DNA of 64,000 nucleotides from JAQIBY01 sp034658655 (GTDB lineage: Bacteria > Bacteroidota > Bacteroidia > Bacteroidales > ML635J-15), in assembly GCA_034658655.1 (NCBI GenBank), contig JAYEFQ010000023.1, positions 39,523-103,522 of the forward strand, given 5' to 3'. This document shows positions 18,159 to 26,779 of this stretch, in pieces. Below the pieces are notes generated by a model that was given only the letters and a program-made list of their open reading frames with translations, searched no databases and was not told the DNA's origin. Within the stretch, counting starts at the first letter, position 1, and every line of letters begins with the position of its first letter. The position numbers and the translations under genes were made by a program.

Positions 18159-18812
18159 ATGAGACACATAAAATCATTCAACCATTTAGGTAGAAAAAAA
18201 GCACATAGAAAAGCAATGCTGTCAAATATGGCAGCCTCACTAATTATGCATAAACGCATTAATACTACAGTCGCTAAAGCTAAAGCACTTAAAGTATTCG
18301 TTGAGCCGCTAATTACTCGTGCTAAAGAAGATACAACACATAACAGAAGAGTCGTTTTTAGATCACTTCAAAATAAAGATGCAGTTTCTGAACTCTTTCG
18401 TCAGATTTCAGTCAAAGTGGCCGATCGTCAAGGTGGATACACTCGTATCCTGAAAATTGGTGCTAGACTTGGAGATAACGCTGAAATGTGTATTATTGAA
18501 CTCGTTGATTATAACGAAAATATGCTTACTGCTAAAGAAACCGGTACAAAGAAAAAACGTACACGTCGTGGACGTAGTGGTTCAGGAAGCGATGTTAAAC
18601 AAACAAAAGTTGAAAAATCGCCGGCTGCTGAAGCTAAAGAAGATCCAAAACAAAAAAACGTAGAGGAAACTCTTAAAGCTGAGAAAGCTGAACCTGCAAA
18701 GGCTGAAAAAACTGAGGGAAAAACTGAAAAAGTACCTGAGAAAGAAGTAAAAGCAGAAAAGGAAGTAAAGAATGCTGAAGAAAAACCAGAAGACGACAAT
18801 GAGAAAAAGTAA
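18159..18812 (+). CDS. rplQ: 50S ribosomal protein L17 with long charged tail
   Basis: The first ~120 residues are ordinary L17 (MRHIKSFNHLGRKKAHRKAM, MAASLIMHKRINTTVAKAK). The last ~95 residues are a low-complexity Lys/Glu/Ala tail without recognisable domains, making the protein 217 residues against about 120 for E. coli L17. Shorter tails of this kind are common in Bacteroidota. It is the last gene of the operon and is followed by a terminator. Confidence 0.95.
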   Translation: MRHIKSFNHLGRKKAHRKAMLSNMAASLIMHKRINTTVAKAKALKVFVEPLITRAKEDTTHNRRVVFRSLQNKDAVSELFRQISVKVADRQGGYTRILKIGARLGDNAEMCIIELVDYNENMLTAKETGTKKKRTRRGRSGSGSDVKQTKVEKSPAAEAKEDPKQKNVEETLKAEKAEPAKAEKTEGKTEKVPEKEVKAEKEVKNAEEKPEDDNEKK

Positions 18813-18835
18813 TTATTAAACTATAAATTTTAATG

Positions 18836-18860
18836 GGGGAGTTTTGTACTCCCCTTTTTT
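18836..18860 (+). terminator. Rho-independent terminator of the ribosomal operon
   Basis: A 7-bp perfect stem GGGGAGT/ACTCCCC with a 5-nt loop (TTTGT) is followed directly by six T. It starts 23 nt after the rplQ stop. Confidence 0.9.
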
Positions 18861-18911
18861 ATTTGTATTTTACATCAGTATTAATTAAAATGTTCAGTTT
18901 CAGAACAATTC

Positions 18912-18944
18912 TTTAGACTGGACTCATTAAAAATGATAACTTTA
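18912..18944 (+). promoter_or_regulatory. Possible promoter of eno (degenerate)
   Basis: TTTA (18912-18915) and TAACTTTA (18937-18944), spaced 21 nt, resemble TTTG/TAnnTTTG with one mismatch in each box. It lies between the upstream terminator and the eno start. Confidence 0.35.
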
Positions 18945-18957
18945 AATATAGTAAATT

Positions 18958-20244
18958 ATGGCTCAAATTCAAAACATTCATGCCAGACAAATACTGGATT
19001 CACGTGGAAATCCCACTGTTGAAGTAGAAGTCTTGACAACTAGTGGTGTTGTTGGTCGTGCGGCTGTCCCTTCTGGCGCATCAACTGGCGTACACGAAGC
19101 TGTTGAGTTGCGTGATGGAGAGAAATCCCGTTTCCTCGGTAAAGGCGTTATGAAAGCTGTTTATAACGTGAATACAAAAATTAATGAAGCGCTAAACGGT
19201 GCATATGTTGATGATCAAAATGCAATCGATCGTGCTTTAATTCAGCTCGATGGAACAGAAAACAAAGCAGATCTCGGAGCAAATGCCATGCTCGGCGTAT
19301 CATTAGCTTGCGCGCAAGCTGCAGCACAATATCACGGATTGCCTCTTTATAATTACATTGGAGGAGTATCTGCTAATACACTGCCAATCCCTATGATGAA
19401 TATCCTTAACGGAGGTTCTCATGCAGATAATAATATTGACTTTCAAGAGTTTATGGTGATGCCTGTTGGTGCTGAAAATTTTTCGGATGCACTGCGTATG
19501 GGAGTTGAGATTTTTCATAACCTTAAATCTGTATTGAAAGATTCTGGGTTCTCGACAAATGTTGGCGATGAGGGCGGTTTTGCTCCTGGTATTAATTCTA
19601 ATGAAGAGGCAATTGAATATGTCCTTAAAGCGATTGAAAAAGCAGGCTATAAACCCGGAGAAGATATCTTTATCGCTTTGGATCCTGCTGCTTCTGAATT
19701 CTACAATGAAGAAACAGGACTTTACGAATTAAAATCAAATAATTCTAATTTAAACGCTGATGAAATGGTGGATTATTGGGCGAATTGGGCAAAAAAATAT
19801 CCCATTCTCTCAATTGAAGATGGACTTGCAGAGGATGATTGGGACGCATGGGCTAAATTGACAACTCAAATTGGTGAAAAAGTGCAACTTGTTGGTGATG
19901 ATTTGTTTGTTACAAATGTGAAACGACTTGCTCGAGGAATAAAAACCGATGTTGCTAACTCTATTCTTATCAAAGTGAATCAAATCGGTACGCTTTCTGA
20001 AACTATTCAAGCTGTTGATATGGCGCATAGAAGCTCTTATACTTCAATAATTAGTCATCGCTCAGGTGAAACAGAGGATACATTTATTGCTGATTTAGCT
20101 GTTGCGTTGAATACAGGACTGATTAAAACAGGTTCAGCATCTCGTTCAGACCGTATTGCAAAATATAATCAATTGCTCCGAATTGAAGAAGCACTTGGTG
20201 ATAATGCATATTATCTTGGCCGTGATTTTAAATTTGCTCCCTGA
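18958..20244 (+). CDS. eno: Enolase
   Basis: This 428-residue glycolytic enzyme interconverts 2-phosphoglycerate and phosphoenolpyruvate. The catalytic and Mg-binding motifs are present: ARQILDSRGNPTVEVEV, GGSHADNNIDFQEFM, NVGDEGGFAP, the metal-binding ALDPAASEFY and SIEDGLAEDDW segments, and LIKVNQIGTLSETI. The SHRSGETEDTFIADLAV signature is also intact. It is transcribed separately from the ribosomal operon and ends at its own hairpin. Confidence 0.98.
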   Translation: MAQIQNIHARQILDSRGNPTVEVEVLTTSGVVGRAAVPSGASTGVHEAVELRDGEKSRFLGKGVMKAVYNVNTKINEALNGAYVDDQNAIDRALIQLDGTENKADLGANAMLGVSLACAQAAAQYHGLPLYNYIGGVSANTLPIPMMNILNGGSHADNNIDFQEFMVMPVGAENFSDALRMGVEIFHNLKSVLKDSGFSTNVGDEGGFAPGINSNEEAIEYVLKAIEKAGYKPGEDIFIALDPAASEFYNEETGLYELKSNNSNLNADEMVDYWANWAKKYPILSIEDGLAEDDWDAWAKLTTQIGEKVQLVGDDLFVTNVKRLARGIKTDVANSILIKVNQIGTLSETIQAVDMAHRSSYTSIISHRSGETEDTFIADLAVALNTGLIKTGSASRSDRIAKYNQLLRIEEALGDNAYYLGRDFKFAP

Positions 20245-20267
20245 AAATATTGATTCTAAAATGATGA

Positions 20268-20292
20268 AGCTCGGTAATACCGGGCTTTTTTT
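20268..20292 (+). terminator. Rho-independent terminator of eno
   Basis: The stem AGCTCGG/CCGGGCT (one G-T pair) has a 5-nt AT loop and is followed by a run of seven T. It overlaps the stop codon of the convergent gene by two bases. Confidence 0.85.
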
Positions 20293-21061
20293 ATGTTAAA
20301 CCCGGTCTGTTTTTGAAATGATCAAATAACGCTAAATCATCATCTGAATATTGAGTCTCAAAAATTGACTTCCCGGCAATCCAATCATCAGCTGCCTTTT
20401 CGTTTTCTAAAGCAACAAAAAGCGCATCTTCAAATTTTAATGATTGCACCTTTAATTGTTTGTTTGCGAAATATTGATTGAAACCCTCACAATACGCCCT
20501 CCCTACTTGTAAAGGCAAGTCATATAGCTTTGCAAACAGGGTGTCATTTTTGGGATTTTCATGTTGAATAATGCATGATTTAACATCGCCTGAAAGGTAT
20601 ATGCGACAGGCTACCGGACGATACGCATGCATAATACAGCTTCCGTTCTTTTCATCAAGTAGTGGACAGGCGTGTCGATAGCTTAGGTATTCAGATGCTG
20701 TCATTTCTGATGTGGCTTCTTTCTTCTTTAAAACACGATGCATTATTTCAGATTGTACTTGCTCTGATAAATGTTTTTTAATGTTATCTGCAAGATAAAT
20801 TGCTTCAAATGGACTCATGAAAACCGCTTGGTAGCAACAACTCGCACAACCAGATTTACAATCAATTTTTTTGTTTTGTTGCTTTACAAAATCTTCAAAT
20901 TGCGTTAAGAAGCCATCCAAGTATGCATAAAAATAATGACTCGCATCATACAGCTTGAATTTTGTAATACCAATAGATTTGAATGATTTTTTAGCAATAT
21001 TGCCGGCATCGTTGAAAAATTGCTGCTTCAGTTTAGCAATAAAATCAGATTGACTTGTCAT
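20291..21061 (-). CDS. YkgJ-type Cys-cluster protein
   Basis: This 256-residue cytosolic protein has the family's Zn/Fe-binding cysteine cluster CKSGCASCCYQ (about residues 77-87). Further Cys follow in CPLLDEKNGSC and RPVACRIYLSGDVKSC. The YkgJ family is of unknown function; a metal-binding or oxidoreductase role is only inferred from the cysteines. The start was placed at the ATG at 21061 because the alternative at 21091 is a TTG. It is convergent with eno and divergent from the decarboxylase at 21182. Confidence 0.8.
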   Translation of the reverse strand: MTSQSDFIAKLKQQFFNDAGNIAKKSFKSIGITKFKLYDASHYFYAYLDGFLTQFEDFVKQQNKKIDCKSGCASCCYQAVFMSPFEAIYLADNIKKHLSEQVQSEIMHRVLKKKEATSEMTASEYLSYRHACPLLDEKNGSCIMHAYRPVACRIYLSGDVKSCIIQHENPKNDTLFAKLYDLPLQVGRAYCEGFNQYFANKQLKVQSLKFEDALFVALENEKAADDWIAGKSIFETQYSDDDLALFDHFKNRPGLT

Positions 21062-21116
21062 GGAATAAGTGTATGTTGATATCTTTGTCAAGATACAAAA
21101 TTAACTTGTATTATTC

Positions 21117-21149
21117 TTTGTTATTTTCACTAGCACGTACATATCTTTG
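21117..21149 (+). promoter_or_regulatory. Promoter of the UbiD-type decarboxylase gene
   Basis: TTTG (21117-21120), a 21-nt spacer and TATCTTTG (21142-21149) match the Bacteroidota -33/-7 consensus exactly. The ATG is 32 nt downstream. Confidence 0.75.
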
Positions 21150-21181
21150 CTTTTTTATATCTTTATGACAAAATACAGTGT

Positions 21182-22960
21182 ATGAAAAATTTAACATTGC
21201 AAATATGGATTGACGAGTTGGAGCAGCAAGGGGAGCTACTGCGGATTAAGAAAGCAGTGTCGGTGAATCAGGAAATACCTGAAATTGCTGATAGAATGAT
21301 GAAGAAATATCAAGGGGGAAAAGCGTTATTATTTGAGAATACCGGTACGAAATTTCCTGTACTGATTAATGCATATGGTTCTGAAAATCGCATTAACGCT
21401 GTGTTTGGAAATAAACAACCTGATGCAGTGTTTCCTGAATTATTTTCTATTTCGGAGTTCCTTCAAGGGAAATCATCTAAAGGAAAAAAACTCTCTGAAT
21501 TATGGAAACAACGTAAGCTATTGAAAATATTCCCCAAATTGCAAAAATCAAGTGGGTTGTGTCAGGAAGCTGTAACTCTTAATCCGAATTTGAATGAGTT
21601 GCCGATTTTGCAATCATGGCCGCACGATTCGGCACCCTTTGTTACTTTGCCTATGGTATTTACACAGCATCCGGAAACCCGACAACGTAATATTGGAATG
21701 TACCGTATGCAGGTTTTTAATGAAAACACGACAGGCATGCATTGGCATAGACATAAGGGAGGTGCTGCTCATTTTTCTGCGTGGAAAGATAAAGGAGAAA
21801 AAATGCCGGTCGCCGTTGTGCTTGGCGGAGATCCATTATACACCTATCTGGCAACTGCCCCACTTCCAGAGGGCATTGATGAACTTCTTTTTTGTGGATT
21901 AATTCGTCGGAAGCCAGTGAAACTTGTGAAATGTAAAACTCAGGATATTGAAGTTCCTGCCGATGCGGATATTGTCATCGAAGGTTATATAGATCCAAAT
22001 GAACAGCTCATTGATGAAGGCCCCTTTGGTGATCACACCGGCTTTTATTCGCTGACAGATAAATATCCTAAATTTCATGTAACGGCAATTACGCATAAAA
22101 AGAACGCAGTTTATCCTGCAACGATTGTAGGTATTCCACCCATGGAGGATGTGTATTTCGGAATGGCAACCGAGCGATTGTTTAAACCAGCAATTAAAAT
22201 GGCAATTGCACCCGAATTGATTGATTTCCATTTGCCTGCTGAAGGGGTTGCTCATAATTTGGTGTTGCTAAAGGTGCGAAATAATTATCCCGGGGTTGTT
22301 ACGAAAACAATGTATTCCTTGCTGGGTGCTGGGCAAATGATGTTTTCTAAGATTTTAATTGCATTGCCTGAATCTATAGATTTGACAAATTATAAGGTGG
22401 TATTAAATCATTTTGCAAATAATATTCATCCTGATGCGTTTACCATTTCAACCGGCCCGGCTGACGAATTAGAGCATGCTTCTCCGCAACTTGTGTTTGG
22501 TGGAAAATGTATGATTGACTTAAGTGAAGCACGAAATCAGGATAAATTACAAATCCGTAAAGGTGAAAATTTGCTGAATTATGGTCGTGTATCGGTGATG
22601 GCTTCCCCTATAGCAGAAAAGCCCGATAATATTCATCCCGAGTGCACATTGTTGATATGGGTTGATTATCCTGAATTATTTCAAGATATTAATTTGTTGC
22701 TTTGGTGGATTTTAGCAAATACTGATCCGAAAAGGGATATTCGAAGAGAGGGGAATCAAATTTTATGGGATGCACGACATATTGCAGAAGAAAAGCAAAA
22801 ACATCGTGAATGGCCAAACCCTGTGGTCTCTTCTGATGAGATAATCAAATATGTTGATACCCAGTGGGAGGAATATGAAATTGGGGATTTCATTAAATCT
22901 CCCTCATTAAAAGCCAAAAGATTTGTTAAAAATTATGGTGCTAGTCTGAAAATTGATTAG
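21182..22960 (+). CDS. UbiD-family (prenylated-FMN) decarboxylase
   Basis: This 592-residue protein has the UbiD core. RQRNIGMYRMQVFNENTTG and MHWHRHKGGAAHF lie near residues 170-200, and EGPFGDHTGFYS near residue 280 contains the active-site Glu. These enzymes decarboxylate aromatic or alpha,beta-unsaturated acids using prenylated FMN made by UbiX, which is not in this window. In Bacteroidota the usual copy of this length is annotated as the menaquinone-pathway decarboxylase; that assignment is inference, since no other menaquinone gene is nearby. The gene has its own promoter. Confidence 0.85.
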   Translation: MKNLTLQIWIDELEQQGELLRIKKAVSVNQEIPEIADRMMKKYQGGKALLFENTGTKFPVLINAYGSENRINAVFGNKQPDAVFPELFSISEFLQGKSSKGKKLSELWKQRKLLKIFPKLQKSSGLCQEAVTLNPNLNELPILQSWPHDSAPFVTLPMVFTQHPETRQRNIGMYRMQVFNENTTGMHWHRHKGGAAHFSAWKDKGEKMPVAVVLGGDPLYTYLATAPLPEGIDELLFCGLIRRKPVKLVKCKTQDIEVPADADIVIEGYIDPNEQLIDEGPFGDHTGFYSLTDKYPKFHVTAITHKKNAVYPATIVGIPPMEDVYFGMATERLFKPAIKMAIAPELIDFHLPAEGVAHNLVLLKVRNNYPGVVTKTMYSLLGAGQMMFSKILIALPESIDLTNYKVVLNHFANNIHPDAFTISTGPADELEHASPQLVFGGKCMIDLSEARNQDKLQIRKGENLLNYGRVSVMASPIAEKPDNIHPECTLLIWVDYPELFQDINLLLWWILANTDPKRDIRREGNQILWDARHIAEEKQKHREWPNPVVSSDEIIKYVDTQWEEYEIGDFIKSPSLKAKRFVKNYGASLKID

Positions 22961-22983
22961 TTTTATTCAAAATTATTCATGCC

Positions 22984-23655
22984 ATGTACAAACAAACGAT
23001 AGATAGATTGATACGCGAAGGTTACGAATTTGATATGAACCGCTATATTGATCGAGGATATAAAATCTTTTCATCTAAAATGGGGCTTTTTGTTGGATAT
23101 GCTGCTATTTATTTTTTAATTTCATTTATTGGAACTAGTAGCTCTGTTGGCCTTGTTAGTTTGGTCGTCAGAGGTCCTTTAATTGCCGGATTTTTTATTG
23201 TCGCAAATGCAATTGTTCGAAATGAACCTGTTACGTTTGCACGTTTTTTTGAAGGATTTAAAATTTTCCTTCCACTTTTCCTCGCAGAATTAATCTCTCA
23301 GATTTTTACAGGTATAGGATTTGTATTACTTATTCTTCCTGGAATTTATCTTGCTGTTGCATATTCATTTGCTGTTCCATTTGTCACATTCCTTAATATG
23401 GATTTTTGGGAAGCCATGGAAACCAGTCGTAAATTAATAACCCGAAATTTTTGGCCATTTCTCGGTTTCTTTGTTATCCTGACCTTGATTAATGTGTTTG
23501 GTGCTATTTTACTCGGTGTTGGCTTGTTGTTCACATTTCCAGCAACTTATTGCATGGTATATGCCGCATTTGAAGACATTGTCGGTAATGCAATCCGAGA
23601 TGATGAAGCAAAGCAACAAAGTCAAACGGACGGTACCTATTATACTTACGAGTAA
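22984..23655 (+). CDS. Integral membrane protein of unknown function
   Basis: This 223-residue protein has about five hydrophobic segments, starting near residue 36 (LFVGYAAIYFLISFIGTS) and ending near residue 200. A GIYLAVAYSFAVPFV stretch and an EAMETSRKLITRNFW amphipathic segment separate the helices. The pattern resembles DUF975 and glycerophosphodiester-phosphodiesterase membrane-domain proteins, but no catalytic motif is present. It follows the decarboxylase after 23 nt, so co-transcription is likely, and is convergent with aroK. Confidence 0.6.
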   Translation: MYKQTIDRLIREGYEFDMNRYIDRGYKIFSSKMGLFVGYAAIYFLISFIGTSSSVGLVSLVVRGPLIAGFFIVANAIVRNEPVTFARFFEGFKIFLPLFLAELISQIFTGIGFVLLILPGIYLAVAYSFAVPFVTFLNMDFWEAMETSRKLITRNFWPFLGFFVILTLINVFGAILLGVGLLFTFPATYCMVYAAFEDIVGNAIRDDEAKQQSQTDGTYYTYE

Positions 23656-23676
23656 AAATTGCCAATTCGACTTCTT

Positions 23677-24177
23677 TCAAATCTTATTTATTAAGTCATT
23701 TAGTGTTTCCTTTTCAGGATAAAATATAAGCTCTGCTGTTTCGTATGCTTTTCGTCGTTTATCCATCATGTGTGGAACTTTTGATTGGAGTTCATCGCTT
23801 GTTAAATTTGATAGAAGTGGACGATTACCTGTTGTATCTTGTAACAGACGATTAATAATTGTTTGTGTCGTAGTGTCAATGAAAATGCTGGTTCCTGCAG
23901 ATTTTAATAGTCGGCGATTTGCTTCGGAAACCATAATGCCACCACCACACGCCATCACAAATGTTTCCTGTTGAGAAATTGTTTCTTTAAGTAAGTCGGA
24001 TTCAATTCTACGAAATTCTGTTTCCCCTTTTGTGTTGAAAATATTCGGTATGCTCATACCACTTTGAGTTTTTATAAGCTCGTCCAAATCTACAAATGGA
24101 AGTTTAAGCATTTGGGCTAATTGCTTTCCCAAATCGCTTTTCCCGCTTGCCATAAATCCGACCAGAAAGATGCGCAT
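23677..24177 (-). CDS. aroK: Shikimate kinase
   Basis: This 166-residue kinase phosphorylates shikimate in aromatic amino-acid synthesis. It has the P-loop GFMASGKSDLGK at residues 7-18, the shikimate-binding FVDLDELI and FRRIESD segments, ACGGGI, and the lid RPLLSNL. The ATG overlaps the parC stop by one base, so it is the third gene of the parE-parC-aroK operon. Confidence 0.95.
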   Translation of the reverse strand: MRIFLVGFMASGKSDLGKQLAQMLKLPFVDLDELIKTQSGMSIPNIFNTKGETEFRRIESDLLKETISQQETFVMACGGGIMVSEANRRLLKSAGTSIFIDTTTQTIINRLLQDTTGNRPLLSNLTSDELQSKVPHMMDKRRKAYETAELIFYPEKETLNDLINKI

Positions 24178-26777
24178 TATAAATTCAGCGTCATTTGATT
24201 TTGTTCATCCGTATCATTACTGTCCTCATCAGAATTATCAGAGTCTTCTGTCGGAATTTCTTTTTGTAATGGCTCGTCGAACTGAACACGTTTGGTTTCA
24301 AAGGTAGTCAGACGTTTTCCGCGTGCTTTATGACTTTTAATGGATATAAATTCTTCAGCGTCAATCAGCTCATCTTCCTTGTCTTTGTTTTTTCCACCAA
24401 AAGTAATTCGAACTTGCGGCCATTTATCATCTGTTATATTCAGAAGTTTTGAGTCTTCAGCTTCCCCGATAAATAGCTGGGTAGTGCTGATTTCCTCGGC
24501 TTGAAAACGCTTGAGATAATAAAAGCCTTGCTCTGAATCGTAATGAATTACTGTATAAACTTTGTCCGAATTGTATTTCTCAACTTTTAGAAGATTTTTT
24601 TCAAAATGATTTGTCAAATCGAAATTCATGAGCCTGTAATTTCCATCATCTAGGAAAACAATGATTTTGTCATCACCGAGAAATTCACCTAAGAATTCAC
24701 CTCGCTGATCAACATTCAATCGCATGATATCTTTATCAAAATAAATTTTCCGACCACCAAGAGTTGATACACCTTTTTCTTTCATTGTGATTTTATGGAC
24801 ATCATGTTTTGTCAGGATATTTCCTTTACTCTGTCGTCCCTTGATGGCAATTTCTTGAAAATCGAATTCAAATATCAGTTTACGGATTTTTGGTTTTGGT
24901 TTTAAATATACTTTAATAACTTCGGCTTCAGCATTAGGATTTGCTGTGAAATACAACAGTCTCGAATGTTCATAACCTTGTGTTATGTCGTATGTTTTAT
25001 CTCGCGTTACGCTGGTAACTGCAAAACGTTTAATGAATGTATTGCCGGTTTTTCCATCACGATACACAGCATCGTAAACAGTGCGCTTGTCGTTGCGTTT
25101 AAATACAGTAGCATGAATAATATCCTTCCCGATAAAGGCTTTTTCCGACACCTTGGTAACGATATATTTCCCGTCTTTAAGAAAAACAATAATTTCATCA
25201 ATGTCTGAGCAATCACAAATATATTCTTCTTTTTTCAGTCCGTAGCCAATAAATCCTTCCTTGAAATTTGCATAAAGTTTTTCATTTGCAATGACAACTT
25301 TTTGTGCTTGAATATTGTCAAAACTTCTAAGTTCTGTTCGACGTTCTCTGCCTTTACCGTAAGTTTTCTTTAGTCGTTTGTAATGATTAATTGTGTAGTC
25401 AATAATATTTTCAATATTCTGCTTTACAACTTCCAATTCTTCATTTAACTTGATCATTATTTCTTCTGCTTTATCAGCATTGTAACGGATAATTCGTTTC
25501 ATACGGATTTCAAGCAGTTTAAGCAAATCTTCTTCGGTAATATTTCTTAAAAGTTTGTCCTTAATTTCTTCTGCTCGCTTAGCGATATGTTCTAACGCAG
25601 TTTGCGTGGTTTTTGCACTTTCGTAAGCATTGTCTTTATAAATCCTATTTTCAATAAACCAACGCTCCAGACTTGCCATATGCAATTCGTTTTCCAATTC
25701 GTGTTGGCGAATTTGCAATTCCAGTTTCAATAACTGCGTTGTGTTTTCTACGGAAAGCTTCAGAATTTCCGTAGCACCCATAAAACGAGGTCTGTCATCG
25801 TCAATTACACAGGTATTTGGTGAAATTCCCACTTCACATTTTGTGAATGCGTATAGTGCGTCAATGGTTTTGTCCGATGATGTTCCGGCAGGTAGGCTAA
25901 TTATTATTTCAACATCTTGTGCGGTATTGTCATCAATTTTTTTGATTTTGATTTTTCCTCTGTCATTTGCATAAAGGATAGAGTCAATAACGGATGATGT
26001 GGTTTCACCGTAAGGTATTTCTGTGATTTTTAATTCTCTGTTTGATACTTTTTCCATGCGTGCTCTTACCCGCACTTTTCCACCGCGTAAGCCGTCGTTA
26101 TATTTGGAAACATCGGCCATTCCTCCTGTCAAGAAATCAGGTAAAAGCTCAAATTTCTCATTTTTTAAATGTTTAATGCAGGCATCTAGAATTTCATTGA
26201 AATTATGCGGTAAAACTTTTGATGCCAAACCAACTGCAATTCCTTCTACGCCTTGAGTAAGCAGTAATGGAAATTTCATGGGAAGGGTTATTGGTTCTTT
26301 ATTTCTTCCGTCATAAGTCGGTTTCCAGTTTGTTGTTTTTGCATTAAATACAACATCTAAAGCGAAAGCAGTTAGCCGTGCTTCAATATAACGTGCTGCA
26401 GCTGCTCTGTCACCGGTTAAGGTGTTTCCCCAGTTTCCTTGCGTGTCAATTAATAGCTCTTTTTGTCCGAGTTGAACAAGCGCATCGCCAATTGAGCTGT
26501 CCCCGTGCGGATGAAATTGCATGGTATGTCCGACAATATTAGCAACTTTGTTGTATCGTCCGTCATCAAGTAGTTTCATGGAATGTAAAATCCGTCGCTG
26601 AACAGGTTTTAGCCCGTCATAAACATGGGGAACTGCACGTTCCAAAATGACATATGAGGCATAATCCAGAAACCAATCCTGATACATTCCCGAAAGTTTT
26701 GTAATTGTTCCGGCAGGATGCAATACTTCATTTTCTTCCTGTAGGTTATCTTGTTTATCTGTGTTTTCTGTATCCAT
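24177..26777 (-). CDS. parC: DNA topoisomerase IV subunit A
   Basis: This 866-residue type IIA topoisomerase A subunit shows YASYVILERAVPHVYDGLKP at residues 39-58 and the catalytic Tyr130 in AAAARYIEARL. It also has QFHPHGDSSIGDALVQL and a long coiled-coil/C-terminal beta-pinwheel region that ends in an acidic tail. Together with ParE it decatenates chromosomes. It is assigned to ParC rather than GyrA because it pairs directly with a 611-residue ParE-type B subunit; the distinction from GyrA rests on context and length. Confidence 0.9.
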   Translation of the reverse strand: MDTENTDKQDNLQEENEVLHPAGTITKLSGMYQDWFLDYASYVILERAVPHVYDGLKPVQRRILHSMKLLDDGRYNKVANIVGHTMQFHPHGDSSIGDALVQLGQKELLIDTQGNWGNTLTGDRAAAARYIEARLTAFALDVVFNAKTTNWKPTYDGRNKEPITLPMKFPLLLTQGVEGIAVGLASKVLPHNFNEILDACIKHLKNEKFELLPDFLTGGMADVSKYNDGLRGGKVRVRARMEKVSNRELKITEIPYGETTSSVIDSILYANDRGKIKIKKIDDNTAQDVEIIISLPAGTSSDKTIDALYAFTKCEVGISPNTCVIDDDRPRFMGATEILKLSVENTTQLLKLELQIRQHELENELHMASLERWFIENRIYKDNAYESAKTTQTALEHIAKRAEEIKDKLLRNITEEDLLKLLEIRMKRIIRYNADKAEEIMIKLNEELEVVKQNIENIIDYTINHYKRLKKTYGKGRERRTELRSFDNIQAQKVVIANEKLYANFKEGFIGYGLKKEEYICDCSDIDEIIVFLKDGKYIVTKVSEKAFIGKDIIHATVFKRNDKRTVYDAVYRDGKTGNTFIKRFAVTSVTRDKTYDITQGYEHSRLLYFTANPNAEAEVIKVYLKPKPKIRKLIFEFDFQEIAIKGRQSKGNILTKHDVHKITMKEKGVSTLGGRKIYFDKDIMRLNVDQRGEFLGEFLGDDKIIVFLDDGNYRLMNFDLTNHFEKNLLKVEKYNSDKVYTVIHYDSEQGFYYLKRFQAEEISTTQLFIGEAEDSKLLNITDDKWPQVRITFGGKNKDKEDELIDAEEFISIKSHKARGKRLTTFETKRVQFDEPLQKEIPTEDSDNSDEDSNDTDEQNQMTLNL

Positions 26778-26779
26778 GT

